From: Caulobacter sp. S45
GTDB lineage: Bacteria > Pseudomonadota > Alphaproteobacteria > Caulobacterales > Caulobacteraceae
Direction: 5' to 3'
DNA: 64,000 nt
Assembly: GCF_009765965.1 (NCBI RefSeq)
Contig: NZ_LMUL01000007.1
Location: 1-64,000 of the forward strand
This document shows positions 25,788 to 35,491 of the stretch, piece after piece; within the stretch, counting starts at the first letter, position 1; each line of letters starts with the position of its first letter. The notes under the pieces are model-generated. The model had not been told where the DNA came from, ran no database searches, and was given only the letters and a program-made list of their open reading frames with translations. The translations under genes were made by a program, and so were the position numbers.

Positions 25788-26003
25788 ATGGGACATTGCC
25801 TAACTACAGAATCCCTCTTCAACACGGACCGCGCGTCGCGCTTTCGGCAGACCGTCCTCGCGGGCAGCGAGATTCTCACATACGCCGAGTTGCGGGCGCT
25901 CGCCGACGATCTGCACAAGCGAGCCCGGTTGCGGCGTCCGCGCCCTTTCGCGGCCTACCCTGAGCAACGTTCGTTCAAACCTCGCACGTCGGTCAGCGTC
26001 TGA
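25788..26003 (+). CDS. Small hypothetical protein (71 aa), possibly broken
   Basis: ATG 25788 opens MGHCLTTESLFNTDRASRFR followed by QTVLAGSEILTYAELRALAD and a basic tail. The first 50 residues look like a genuine small protein; the last 20 are arginine/proline rich as if read out of frame. A second open frame (25964-26281, no start codon of its own) continues in the plus strand with coding-like sequence (RLNLEDDGAVSIFQSRLFAQ, then IAHVLDIHFLMTPLARVNAG). The two may be halves of one frameshifted gene. No family recognised. Confidence 0.4.
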   Translation: MGHCLTTESLFNTDRASRFRQTVLAGSEILTYAELRALADDLHKRARLRRPRPFAAYPEQRSFKPRTSVSV

Positions 26004-26307
26004 AGCAGGGCCGCCACGCGGAGGGCTGCCGAAGTGATCGGCTGAATCTTGAAGACGACGGCGCGGTCTCGATTTTTCAATCTCGGCTGTTCGCGCAGAT
26101 CGCCCACGTCTTGGACATCCATTTCCTGATGACCCCGCTAGCTAGGGTGAACGCCGGCCACGATTTTGGCGGGCTCATTAAGCATGTGATGGGGTGTTCT
26201 GATCTGGACGGCCACGCCGCGATGGATGGCGAGGGCGCTGTCAACCAAACGCACCTGGAGCCGTTGTTCACGCCTTTTTAGGGCAGATGGATCAAAACTG
26301 CAGGGCC

Positions 26308-26414
26308 CGCCGGTTGCGTCCCTTCTTGTTCTGCAATGGAATGCGATGACGGCCGCCTCCGAACAGGAAGCAAGCCGGGGCGGAGCCACGCCCGGAATAT
26401 TTGCGCTGACAATG
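26308..26414. repeat. Repeat C, copy 2 (about 107 bp)
   Basis: Second copy of the unit at 14959-15064, with CTTGTTCTGCAATGGAATGC, CTCCGAACAGGAAGCAAGCC and the end ATTTGCGCTGACAATG. It lies 28 nt upstream of the propeller-protein start, so any outward promoter it carries would drive that gene. Confidence 0.65.
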
Positions 26415-26442
26415 CCGCTTAGGCGTCAAAAGGGGGAAGCCC

Positions 26443-29400
26443 GTGTCCAGATCCTTGACTTGGGTGGCGTCCCTGGCGGGTGTGCTGGCGCTGACGGCAG
26501 GGGAGGCGCGGGCGACTGTCGACCCGGCCCTGTTCCAGCAGTTGCACTGGCGCTCCATCGGCCCGTTCCGGGGCGGGCGCGTGCTGGCGGTGGCCGGGGC
26601 GCCGGACGATCCCAAGCGGTTCTACTTTGGGGCGGTGAACGGCGGAGTCTGGCGTACCGACGACGTCGGACGCACCTGGCAGCCGATCTTTGACGATGCG
26701 CCGGTGGGTTCGATCGGCGCCATCGCCGTCGCCCCGTCCGCCCCGAACGTGCTGTACGTGGGGACCGGCGAAGCGGACATGCGCTCCGACATCGCCCAGG
26801 GGGTGGGCATGTTCCGCTCCGCCGACGGCGGCAAGACTTGGAGTCCCATCGGGCTGGAAGACACTCAGCAGATCGGCAAGATCCTGGTCGATCCTCGCGA
26901 TCCGAATATCTTGCTGGTGGCGGCGCTCGGCCACCCCTACGGTCCGAACGCCCAGCGCGGCGTATTCCGCTCCACCGACGGCGGGAGGACTTGGACCAAG
27001 ACCCTGTTCAAGGACGCCGACACCGGCGCCATCGACATGGTGTTCCAGCCCGGAAACCCCGACGTGGTCTACGCCGCCCTGTGGCAGACCCGCCGGCCGC
27101 CGTGGAACGTGTATCCGCCCTCCAACGGGCCGGGCACAGGGCTCTACAAGTCCGCCGACGGCGGTCGCACCTGGAAGCCGCTGACCTCTGGCCTACCCAA
27201 GGCGCCTGGCCGCATAGGACTCTCCATCAGCGACGCCGCGCCGAACCGCGTCTACGCCTTGATCGATGCGGACGATGGCGGGCTGTACCGTTCTGACGAC
27301 GCGGGCGCGACCTGGGTGAAGGTCACCGGCGACACCCGCATCTGGCAGCGTGGCTGGTATTTTGGCGGGATCACGTCCAACCCCAGGAACGCCGACGAGG
27401 TTTGGGTCTGCGACACCATCATCCTGAAGTCGGAGGATGGCGGTAAGCACTTCCTGCCGGTCAAGGGCGATCCCACCGGAGACGACTTCCACACCCTCTG
27501 GATCGACCCGGTCAATCCCGACCGTCGCATCCTGGGGGTGGACCAGGGGACGCTGGTGACCCTGAATGCTGGCCGGACCTGGAGCAGCTGGTTCAACCAG
27601 CCGACCGGCCAGTTCTACCACGTGGCCACCGACAACCGTTTCCCCTACCGCGTCTACGGCGCCCAGCAGGACTCCGGGGCCGCCGGCGTGCCGAGCCGCA
27701 CCGACGCGGGCGAGGACGGGATCAACATGACCCAGTTCCACGAGATCACCGCCGGCGGGGAGAGCGACAACATCGCCCCCGACCCGGACGATCCCGACAC
27801 CATCTACGGCGGCCGGGTGGACAAGCTGGACCTGAAGTCTGGCCAGACGCACGATGTGGACCCCACCCTGGCCTTTCCCGCCGCCTATCGCGGGACCTGG
27901 ACCTTACCGCTGGTGTTCGGCAAGCGCGACCACGCGCTGTATTTCGGCAACCAGCGCATCTTCCGCACCAAGGACGGCGGGGCGCACTGGACGCCGATCA
28001 GCCCGGACCTGACCCGGCCCACGCCCGAGGTCCCCGCCACCCTCGACGCAGCCACCATCGCCGACGCGCCGCTGTCAGGTCCGAGGCGAGGCGTGGTCTA
28101 CGCCATCGGCCCTTCGCCTTCGACGCCGGGCCTGATCTGGGCCGGCACCGACGATGGCAAGGTCTGGCGAACCCTCGACGACGGCGCCAAGTGGCAGGAC
28201 GTCACGCCGAAGGGGCTCGCCGCCTGGTCCAAGATCGGCGTGGTGGAGCCTTCCCACTTCGATGCTCAGGTCGCCTACATCGCCGTGGATCGCCACCGGC
28301 TGGACGACCCCAGGCCCTACCTCTACCGCACCCGCGATGGCGGGAAGAACTGGACGCCGATCACGCAGGGCTTGGCTGTTGGCGTGCTCAACGCGGTCAA
28401 TGTGGTGCGCGAAGATCCGGTGCGACCGGGGCTCTTGTACGCGGGGACCGAGTATGGCGCCTTCGTCTCGTTCGACGACGGGGAGGCGTGGCGGCCGCTG
28501 CAGAACGATCTGCCGCGAACCTCCGTGCGCGACATCGAGGTCCATGGCGACGACCTGGTGATCGCCACCCATGGGCGCGGCTTCTATGTGCTGGACGATA
28601 TCGCCGCCCTGCGCGACCTAGCCGTCGACGCGCGGCCGGGCCTGCGCCTGTTCGCGCCCGCCGTGGCGATCCGCCAGCGGGTGTCGGCCTTCACCGGTAC
28701 GCCCATGCCCAAGGACGAGCCGCTGGCGGTCAACCCGCCCATGGGCGCGAATATCGACTACCTGTTGCCAAATGCCCCGCGCGAGCCGGTAGAGATCACC
28801 ATCCTCGACGCCCAGGGGCGCGAAGTGCGTCGTTTCAGCAGCGTCGACGTCCCACCGTCGCCAGACCTGGCCAAGCTCGACATCGCCCCAGAATGGCGCA
28901 CGGTCGAGACGCCGCCGGCCGCCACGCCGGGGGCGCATCGCTTCGTGTGGGACCTGCATTACGCTGCTCCCGCAGGTTTAACGCCCGGCAAGAAGCGCGG
29001 CGGGGCTGGGGTATGGGCGCCGCCGGGACGCTACACAGTGGCGCTGACGGTGGACGGCCGTACGCTGCGCCAGCCGCTGGAGCTGCATCCCGATCCCCGT
29101 CTCAAGGTGACGCCTGACGATTTCGCCAGGGAATTCGCGCTGGCGCGCCGACTGGAAGCCGCGCGCGCCCGAGCCACGATGGCGCTCGACGACGCCAAGG
29201 ACATGCACCAGCGCCTCGTCTCGACCGCCGCCGACCGGCCTGAGCGCCGGGCGGAGCTGACGGCGCTGGACGCACGGCTGCAGGTGCTGGCCGCCGTGCC
29301 GGTGGAGGGGCCACGTGCTGGACCGCCGGTCCCGCCCCAGACCGCCGAAGCCCTCGCCGACATCGCGGTGCGCCTGGACGCCCTGGCGCAGGCGGTGGAC

Positions 29401-29598
29401 GGCGCCGATGGGGCGCCCACGCCGGATGCGGAGAGCGGTTACGCCCAGGCCAGCCGGGCGCTCGATGCGACGCTAGCGAAGTGGACGGTGCTGCGCGTCG
29501 AGGCGGATGGGATGTTAGGTCCATCTCAAACGCCGGCGAGGGCGAGAATTTCGCGTTCGGTCAGCTCTTTGAAACGACGCATTGCATTGGCGCCTTAA
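26443..29598 (+). CDS. Large exported Asp-box (BNR) propeller protein
   Basis: 1051 residues. A signal peptide (SLTWVASLAGVLALTAGEAR ending ATV) is followed by repeated Asp-box motifs of the form S/T-x-D-x-G-x-x-W. At least ten are visible, for example TDDVGRTW, SADGGKTW, STDGGRTW, SADGGRTW, SDDAGATW, TKDGGAHW, TRDGGKNW and SFDDGEAW, forming two sortilin/VPS10-like beta-propellers over residues about 30-720. A C-terminal beta domain (about 770-880) and a helical tail complete it. Annotated relatives are called glycosyl hydrolases or sialidase-like, but the catalytic residues of sialidases are not evident, so enzymatic activity is unproven. GTG start preceded by GGGGGAAG. Confidence 0.85.
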   Translation: MSRSLTWVASLAGVLALTAGEARATVDPALFQQLHWRSIGPFRGGRVLAVAGAPDDPKRFYFGAVNGGVWRTDDVGRTWQPIFDDAPVGSIGAIAVAPSAPNVLYVGTGEADMRSDIAQGVGMFRSADGGKTWSPIGLEDTQQIGKILVDPRDPNILLVAALGHPYGPNAQRGVFRSTDGGRTWTKTLFKDADTGAIDMVFQPGNPDVVYAALWQTRRPPWNVYPPSNGPGTGLYKSADGGRTWKPLTSGLPKAPGRIGLSISDAAPNRVYALIDADDGGLYRSDDAGATWVKVTGDTRIWQRGWYFGGITSNPRNADEVWVCDTIILKSEDGGKHFLPVKGDPTGDDFHTLWIDPVNPDRRILGVDQGTLVTLNAGRTWSSWFNQPTGQFYHVATDNRFPYRVYGAQQDSGAAGVPSRTDAGEDGINMTQFHEITAGGESDNIAPDPDDPDTIYGGRVDKLDLKSGQTHDVDPTLAFPAAYRGTWTLPLVFGKRDHALYFGNQRIFRTKDGGAHWTPISPDLTRPTPEVPATLDAATIADAPLSGPRRGVVYAIGPSPSTPGLIWAGTDDGKVWRTLDDGAKWQDVTPKGLAAWSKIGVVEPSHFDAQVAYIAVDRHRLDDPRPYLYRTRDGGKNWTPITQGLAVGVLNAVNVVREDPVRPGLLYAGTEYGAFVSFDDGEAWRPLQNDLPRTSVRDIEVHGDDLVIATHGRGFYVLDDIAALRDLAVDARPGLRLFAPAVAIRQRVSAFTGTPMPKDEPLAVNPPMGANIDYLLPNAPREPVEITILDAQGREVRRFSSVDVPPSPDLAKLDIAPEWRTVETPPAATPGAHRFVWDLHYAAPAGLTPGKKRGGAGVWAPPGRYTVALTVDGRTLRQPLELHPDPRLKVTPDDFAREFALARRLEAARARATMALDDAKDMHQRLVSTAADRPERRAELTALDARLQVLAAVPVEGPRAGPPVPPQTAEALADIAVRLDALAQAVDGADGAPTPDAESGYAQASRALDATLAKWTVLRVEADGMLGPSQTPARARISRSVSSLKRRIALAP

Positions 29599-30388
29599 AG
29601 CCGTCCGCGTTGGCGTCGAGAACCATGGACGCCGCCGAAGGGGGAGGGCCCCACTCGCAGTTGGCCACGAGTAATTAATTTCGTGTGGAATGCTGTGGCG
29701 ACGCCCCGCCGGTGGCGTCCGACAGGTATGAAGTGGCGAATCCTGAGAGCGTCCGTTACGGCTCCTAGCCTTTGGGGGCGTCTGCGGCCGGGGAGGGGCG
29801 AGCCGGCGCGATGGATGTTGTTCGCCCTCATCGAAGGTATGGCTGAACTTCTGCGACGCCACCTCCAGCACGCCCCCGACAGTCCGCTTCCGAGTGGCGC
29901 CGGCGCCATAATGGCTTGCGCGTGCTGGACTTATGTCGCGCACGGACGCTTTGCTTTTCGTGGTGTGCTCTCGGCATTCAGGCCCAGGCTCTACAGTATT
30001 GCGCCCTTTCTCGCTGTGAGCTGGGGGGCTGCAGATTTTCAGTCACTTATCGGTGTCTTGGGGATAGGCGGTGTTGGCGGCGGCGCCCTGGGATGGGCGC
30101 TCGGCGGGATCATCAAATACACGTTCGTCCGTGCGGTTATTTGGCCGCATAGCAGTGTGACCGAACGCACCTTGATATGACGACGGCCGTCGATGCGCGC
30201 CTTCTCGCCCGTGCGACCGGGTGTAGCTGCGCTGGGGTGTGGTTGCCGCAACCGCCTGTCGTTATCGTGGGCGGCGCCGTTTGTGGAATATATCCTCTCC
30301 CAAGTGCAGAGTGACATCGTGGAGGACCGTTGAGCATAGTAGTTGGCTATGCTGCGGGCTCTCAATCCATGCGGTTTACGATTTGAGT
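29599..30388. other. Gap without a convincing gene
   Basis: About 790 bases. The only long frame is plus-strand 29815-30180 (begins MLFALIEGMAELLRRHLQ, with a glycine-rich hydrophobic stretch GVLGIGGVGGGALGWALGG near the end); it lacks a ribosome site and its first half has no coding character, so it is not called. No repeat family member was recognised here. Confidence 0.4.
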
Positions 30389-30907
30389 GTGCATAAGGCG
30401 CAGCCGGCGCCGCTGATCGAGAGCTACCTGGCGGCGCGACCGGATCTGGTGCGCTTTTTCACCGCGCGCCTGCACTCCAGGGAAGCGGCTGAGGACTTAG
30501 TACAGGAAATGTACGAGCGTGCGTTGCGCGTTCCTTCCGATGAAATTATCGCCAATCCAATGGCCTACCTCTATCGCCTGGGGTCGAACCTGTTGCTGGA
30601 CCGGGCCCGCTATAACGGCCGGCGCGCGGCGCGCGAGACGGCCTGGTCTGGGCTGAGCGGCGTCAGGCTTGGCGGCGTGGATATCGTCGACGCGCCCGCC
30701 GCCGATGATGCGCTGGACGCCAGACAACGCCTGCACCGTTTGCTCGCCGCCGCTGAGCAATTGCCCCCGCAGACCCGGCGCGCGTTCCAGCTTCACAAGC
30801 TGGAGGGGCGCAGTCATGCCGAGACCGCCGTCGTGATGGGCGTGTCGCGTAGCGCCGTGGAAAAGCACATCAGCGCTGCGCTCAAATTCTTGCTGGCGAA
30901 GCTGTGA
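30389..30907 (+). CDS. FecI-like ECF sigma factor, second module
   Basis: 172 residues. Region 2: PDLVRFFTARLHSREAAEDL, VQEMYERAL, then NPMAYLYRLGSNLLLDRAR. Region 4: QLPPQTRRAFQLHKLEGRSH and the helix-turn-helix AETAVVMGVSRSAVEKHISA. The start is set at GTG 30389 (MHKAQPAPLIESYL); TTG 30383 is an alternative and the frame is open further upstream without family similarity. It heads a module with FecR 73 nt downstream and an STN-containing receptor after that, the same order as at 347-4692. Confidence 0.88.
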   Translation: MHKAQPAPLIESYLAARPDLVRFFTARLHSREAAEDLVQEMYERALRVPSDEIIANPMAYLYRLGSNLLLDRARYNGRRAARETAWSGLSGVRLGGVDIVDAPAADDALDARQRLHRLLAAAEQLPPQTRRAFQLHKLEGRSHAETAVVMGVSRSAVEKHISAALKFLLAKL

Positions 30908-30980
30908 TGCGGCGCAGATTTGAGGTGTTCATTGCTCGGCGGCGTCTTTCATTTGGGCTGAAGAGGGAGATCGGGCGCAG

Positions 30981-31964
30981 ATGATGGGGCAGGCGGATCA
31001 CGGCTCGCCCGCATTGCGCGACCAGGCGGCCGAATGGGTGACGCGTTTATCCGGCGACTCCGTCGTCGAAGCTGATTGGCTGGCTTTCCAGGCCTGGCTC
31101 GATGCAGGGGGCGAAGGCGATGCGCGGCGCGCGGCGTTCGATCAGGCGCAGGCCATCTGGCTGGAACTGGATGCGGCGGTTCAACCCATTTCAGCTGCAG
31201 GTCGTCCCTTCGCCCGCGCCGCGAGGCGAAGCATCGGAGACGCCAAGTGGTGGGGCGTCGGTCTGGCGGCGGCATGCGTTTGTGCATTTGTGGCGCAGTC
31301 GCTGAGGACGGTTTCCGTCCCCGCGGCTCCTGTGTCCACGACCTATGCAACCGGGATCGGGGAGCGTCGGATCGTGCGGCTGCCGGATGGCACGCGCATC
31401 GATCTCAATGCGGGCTCGCGCCTGACCGTCGCCTATGTCCCCGGTGAGCGTCGCGTGCACATGGAAGAGGCGGAGGCGGCGTTCGACGTGGTGCACGACG
31501 CCAGCCGGCCGTTCGTGATCACCGTCGGTGACGGACAGGTCCGCGTTCTAGGGACGGCGTTCGATATCCGACACTATGGGGGCGACACCCAGCTCAGCGT
31601 GTCGCGTGGCGTGGTGCAATTAACTACCCAAGGACAGGCGATCCGTTTGGCCCAGGGGAGCGCGGCTTCTCACCATGAAGGCGGTTCGATCCAGACGCTC
31701 CATCAAGATCCCGGGGCGGCGCTGGCTTGGAGAGAGGGCCGACTGCTCTACATCGACCAGCCCCTGGCCCGCGTGGTGGCGGACCTGAACCGGCAGTTTC
31801 CGCGTCCAATACGTGTGGCGGACGCGCGGGCGGCTAAGCTCCAGTTCACCGGTGTGATCGTACTCGGCACGCAAGCGCAGACGCTCCGGCGTCTGACGGC
31901 CTTGCTGCCGCTTCAGTCGCGGGTTGTCGGGGACGAGGTCGTGCTAAGCTCACGCCGACCCTGA
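30981..31964 (+). CDS. FecR-family anti-sigma factor, second module
   Basis: 327 residues: N-terminal DUF4880 domain (AAEWVTRLSGDSVVEADWLA, WLDAGGEGDARRAAFDQAQ), one membrane span near residues 92-108, FecR domain with RIVRLPDGTRIDLNAGSRL, FDVVHDASRPFVITVGDGQV and VLGTAFDIRHYGG, and a C-terminal secretin-like domain (AWREGRLLYIDQPLARVVAD). It would transmit the receptor's signal to the upstream sigma factor. ATG 30981 and ATG 30984 are both possible starts. The receptor begins 21 nt after its stop. Confidence 0.88.
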   Translation: MMGQADHGSPALRDQAAEWVTRLSGDSVVEADWLAFQAWLDAGGEGDARRAAFDQAQAIWLELDAAVQPISAAGRPFARAARRSIGDAKWWGVGLAAACVCAFVAQSLRTVSVPAAPVSTTYATGIGERRIVRLPDGTRIDLNAGSRLTVAYVPGERRVHMEEAEAAFDVVHDASRPFVITVGDGQVRVLGTAFDIRHYGGDTQLSVSRGVVQLTTQGQAIRLAQGSAASHHEGGSIQTLHQDPGAALAWREGRLLYIDQPLARVVADLNRQFPRPIRVADARAAKLQFTGVIVLGTQAQTLRRLTALLPLQSRVVGDEVVLSSRRP

Positions 31965-31985
31965 CTTCCGCCTCCCTGGCTGCAA

Positions 31986-34391
31986 TTGAAGCGACGTAAC
32001 CGCAGGGCCGCCATGGTGGCCACATTCATTGGCGCGGTCCCGTTCGCGGCCCGAGCGGCGGAGCCAGGCATCCGCTTCGACGTGCCGGCGCAACCGGTTG
32101 CAGACGCTGCGCTCGCCGTCGCTTTGCAGGGCGGCCTCTCGCTGAGACTTGAAGCGACCTGTCACGGCCGCAGCCCCTTGCTGGCGGATCGACTTACCGC
32201 GAAGCAGGCGATGACGCGCGTCCTGGCCGAGAGCGACTGCGCACCGGTCTGGATCGACGCTCATACGCTTCGTATCGGAAGGCGGCCTACATCAACGCCG
32301 CCGCTAGCGCGCGGGCCTGTGACGTCCCCGGCCAAGTCCACTAGCCCGAGCGAGGTGGTCGTGACCGCAGCCAAACGCGATGTCGCAGCTTTCGACCTGC
32401 CTGGTTCGGTGACGCAGGTCGACGCGGACCGGCTCTCCGCGACCGACAGCCTGGATATCCGCGACCTGCGTCTACTGGCTTCTGGCATGACGGTGACGAA
32501 CCTGGGCCCGGGCCGCGACAAGGTGTTGCTGCGCGGCCTTTCGGACGGGGCCTTCACGGGCCACACCCAGTCCACCGTCGGCATCTATTGGGAGGAAACG
32601 CCCACCACCTACAATGCTCCCGATCCAGACCTGAGATTGGTCGACGTTCAGTCGGTCGAGGTGCTGCGGGGGCCGCAGGGCACCCTCTACGGGGCCGGCG
32701 CGATCGGCGGGGTCGTCAGCATCGTGCCGAACAAGCCCGCGTTCGACCGCGCATCCGGTTCGCTGTCGGCCACCGGCGCCGCCACCGCTTCGGGCGCGCC
32801 CAGCGCTGCGGGCGAGGGCGTGTTCAACACCCCATTGCTGGACGGCAAGGCCGCCGTACGCCTGGTCGCCTATGGCGAAGAGGATGGCGGCTACATCGCC
32901 GAGCCCCTGCTGGGCGTGACACACTCCAATGGGGTCCAGCGGGTCGGGGTGCGGGGGGCGTTCAGCTTCAAACCGACCCCCGATTGGATCGTCACGCTCG
33001 GCAACACCTATCAGGACATCTATAGCGCAGACACGCAGTACACGACCGGCGGCGCCGACAGCTTGGCGCGGGATACGCAGGTGCGCGAGCCGCACGACAA
33101 CGATTTCGAACAGGCCTATCTCGACATCTCGGGACGTGGCGGCTGGGGCGACGTCCGCGCGGTGACTTCGTTCATCCACCACGAGTTCGACAGCCGCTAC
33201 GACGCCACCGACGCGCTGGCCGATTTCGGCGGGCCAGCAGGCGCGCCGGCAGCTTACGACGACGACACCTTGATCCGTCTGACCTCCCAGGAGCTCGACT
33301 ACCACCCACCGGCCTGGGGGCGGTTGAAACTGCTCATGGGAGCCTACGGGGCTTATGGCGACGAACACGAACAGACCCGGCTGGGCCTGACGACCGGCGC
33401 GCCGGCCCTTTATACCGAGGACCGCACCGACCGGCTGGTCGATTTGGCCCTGTTCGGTGAAGCCGATTACGCCCTGAGCTCGCGGTTCGACCTCACCCTG
33501 GGACTGCGGGCCTTCTATGCGCAACGGCGAACCGTGTCGTCGGTGGTCGAGGGGGGAGACCGCGATCCGTTTTCGGGCAGCACCTCAATGCACGATGTGG
33601 CGCCCAAGCTGTCGCTCCAATATCGCATCGCCCCTTCGGCCATGGCCTATATCCTGGCTTCGGAGGGCTATCGGGCCAGCGGGTTCAACACCGCCGGGAC
33701 CATTGGGCAGGCCTTCAGTCCCCAGGGCGGCCAGCAACCCAACCGCACCTATCAACCCGACACCCTCTGGAACTACGAGATCGGCGCCAAGGTGCAGGCC
33801 TTTGACGGCCGGCTCGATGCGCGCACCGCCGTCTATTACGACATCTGGCGCAAGCTGCAGGCGGACCAGTTCCTTCCGTCCGGCCTGGCCTATGTCGCCA
33901 ACGTGGGCGACGCCCAGGTCTACGGCTGGGAATGGGAAGTCAGCGTTAAGCCGATCAAGCGGTTGACGCTGCAGCTGGGCGCGCTGTTCACCGCTCCGGA
34001 CCTCCATGAGGTCGATCCGACCTTCGCAGCAGGGCGGTCCGACTTCACCCTGCCAGGCGTACCGCGTCGCTCGATCAACGGGCAGGTCGGTTATGACCTT
34101 CCCCTGGGGAACGAGCACACCCTCTCGTTCGACGCGACGGCGGTCTATGTCGGACACTCCTACCTCTTCTTTGGTCCGCAACGTTCCGCGACCATGGGCG
34201 ACTATCTGGACGCGAGAATTTCCGCGGCTTTCAAGTGGCCTCGCTGGGCTTTGACCCTGTTTGTCGAGAACCCGGCGAACAATCGCGCCGACACCTTCGC
34301 CTTCGGCAACCCATTCAGCCTAGCGGCCGCCCCTCAGACTACGCCGCTCCGCCCACGGACAATCGGCCTGACGGTGAAGCGCGACTTCTGA
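31986..34391 (+). CDS. TonB-dependent receptor with STN domain, second module
   Basis: 801 residues from a TTG start. Signal peptide (NRRAAMVATFIGAVPFAARA), STN domain (IRFDVPAQPVADAALAVALQ to about residue 100), TonB box region SEVVVTAAKRD, plug (VTQVDADRLSATDSLDIRDL; VEVLRGPQGTLYGAGAIGGV) and a barrel ending TIGLTVKRDF. Plug and barrel resemble the generic IroN/CirA-like receptors of Caulobacterales. It is the terminal gene of a sigma/FecR/receptor operon; substrate unknown. A weak hairpin follows. Confidence 0.92.
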   Translation: MKRRNRRAAMVATFIGAVPFAARAAEPGIRFDVPAQPVADAALAVALQGGLSLRLEATCHGRSPLLADRLTAKQAMTRVLAESDCAPVWIDAHTLRIGRRPTSTPPLARGPVTSPAKSTSPSEVVVTAAKRDVAAFDLPGSVTQVDADRLSATDSLDIRDLRLLASGMTVTNLGPGRDKVLLRGLSDGAFTGHTQSTVGIYWEETPTTYNAPDPDLRLVDVQSVEVLRGPQGTLYGAGAIGGVVSIVPNKPAFDRASGSLSATGAATASGAPSAAGEGVFNTPLLDGKAAVRLVAYGEEDGGYIAEPLLGVTHSNGVQRVGVRGAFSFKPTPDWIVTLGNTYQDIYSADTQYTTGGADSLARDTQVREPHDNDFEQAYLDISGRGGWGDVRAVTSFIHHEFDSRYDATDALADFGGPAGAPAAYDDDTLIRLTSQELDYHPPAWGRLKLLMGAYGAYGDEHEQTRLGLTTGAPALYTEDRTDRLVDLALFGEADYALSSRFDLTLGLRAFYAQRRTVSSVVEGGDRDPFSGSTSMHDVAPKLSLQYRIAPSAMAYILASEGYRASGFNTAGTIGQAFSPQGGQQPNRTYQPDTLWNYEIGAKVQAFDGRLDARTAVYYDIWRKLQADQFLPSGLAYVANVGDAQVYGWEWEVSVKPIKRLTLQLGALFTAPDLHEVDPTFAAGRSDFTLPGVPRRSINGQVGYDLPLGNEHTLSFDATAVYVGHSYLFFGPQRSATMGDYLDARISAAFKWPRWALTLFVENPANNRADTFAFGNPFSLAAAPQTTPLRPRTIGLTVKRDF

Positions 34392-34413
34392 GGCGAAGAG
34401 AATCTCTTCCGCC
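34392..34413. terminator. Weak hairpin after the second receptor
   Basis: GGCGAAGAGA (34393-34402) faces TCTCTTCCGCC (34404-34414 region) with one bulged base and almost no loop; it immediately follows the receptor stop. No T-run. Confidence 0.3.
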
Positions 34414-34632
34414 GATGCCCCGCTCGGCGGCCTTGGATCACTGCGGGGACAGCTTGGTGAAAGCTTGGAGGGCTAGTTTCGATTGAGGTGTGTTCCGGTT
34501 GGCGGCGTCAAGCAAAAGGCGCGGCGCCAATCGCTTCGGCAAACGCTCTGGGCGCCTTGAATGTCGTGGGTATCTTTGGGGGTAGGATTGAGACGTTTGG
34601 GGGCAAAGAGGGCCGCGGATGAAACGACAGCG

Positions 34633-35439
34633 TTGCGACCGCGCCACGTCGTTCGCAAGCGCCAACGTTTATGCGGAGCCGCCATGGCGGCGTTCGGCCT
34701 GCTCTTAGCTGGCGGTGCGCACGCGGCGCCCGAAGAAATCCAAGTGTATATGGACGAGATGAGCGACCCAGGTCAATTTGGGCTCGACGTTCATAACAAC
34801 TATGTCGCCACTGGCGATCTCGTCCACGATTATCCAGGTCAGCAGCAGTCGCTTGAGCAGTATCGGGTCACCCCCGAATTTGCCTATGGCATAACTAAGA
34901 ACCTTGAATTCGGACTGTACATGCCCTTGGCCACGCTGGACCGGACCGGCCGTTTCGGGATCGACGGAGCCAAGCTGCGCCTCAAGTTCATCGCGCCAAA
35001 AAACGATGGCCAGGACTGGTTCTGGGGCGCGAACTTCGAGATCGGGGCGGTGGATAAGAAGCTCGACATCAATCCCTACAATGCCGAACTTAAGGGCATC
35101 ATCGGCAGGCGCATGGGGCCTTGGACGGTTGCCTTCAACGCTAACGTGGATTTCAAGGTGTCGGGGCCGCAGAGCGCGCCGGCCGAGTTGGATTTCGATA
35201 CCAAAATCAGCTACGCCCTAACCAAGACCTTCGCCGTGGGGGTCGAGACATATAACGGGGCTGGAAGCTTTAACCGCTTCGGAAATTTCGGCGAAAGCGA
35301 TGAATCGACCTTCTTAACGATCGATAAATCGATTGGTCATTGGGATATCAATTTTGGCGTCGGCTCCGGTTACGGGAGCAATCCCGACCATCTGATCATC
35401 AAGGCTATAATAGGCGTCCCGATCGACGATCCTGCTTGA
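34633..35439 (+). CDS. Exported beta-barrel-like hypothetical protein
   Basis: About 268 residues. A signal peptide is evident (basic VVRKRQR, core CGAAMAAFGLLLAGGAHA). The mature part alternates short amphipathic strands (LDVHNNYVATGDLVHDYPGQ, EFAYGITKNLEFGLYMPLAT, LRLKFIAPKNDGQDWFWGAN, WDINFGVGSGYG), like outer-membrane proteins of the MetA-pathway/porin-like group, and ends KAIIGVPIDDPA. The start is uncertain: TTG 34633 gives the best signal peptide, ATG 34684 has a GGAG 5 nt upstream but a very short signal, and ATG 34561 is the longest. Function unknown. Confidence 0.65.
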   Translation: MRPRHVVRKRQRLCGAAMAAFGLLLAGGAHAAPEEIQVYMDEMSDPGQFGLDVHNNYVATGDLVHDYPGQQQSLEQYRVTPEFAYGITKNLEFGLYMPLATLDRTGRFGIDGAKLRLKFIAPKNDGQDWFWGANFEIGAVDKKLDINPYNAELKGIIGRRMGPWTVAFNANVDFKVSGPQSAPAELDFDTKISYALTKTFAVGVETYNGAGSFNRFGNFGESDESTFLTIDKSIGHWDINFGVGSGYGSNPDHLIIKAIIGVPIDDPA

Positions 35440-35491
35440 GCAAGGGGGCAACGTTGGCGGGTGTGCGCACGACTAGCTTGTCCGGCGCGAT

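Noticed and set aside
29683-30180. Possible membrane protein before the second sigma gene
   Set aside because: Hydrophobic glycine-rich segment only near the C-terminus, no ribosome site and non-coding-like first half.
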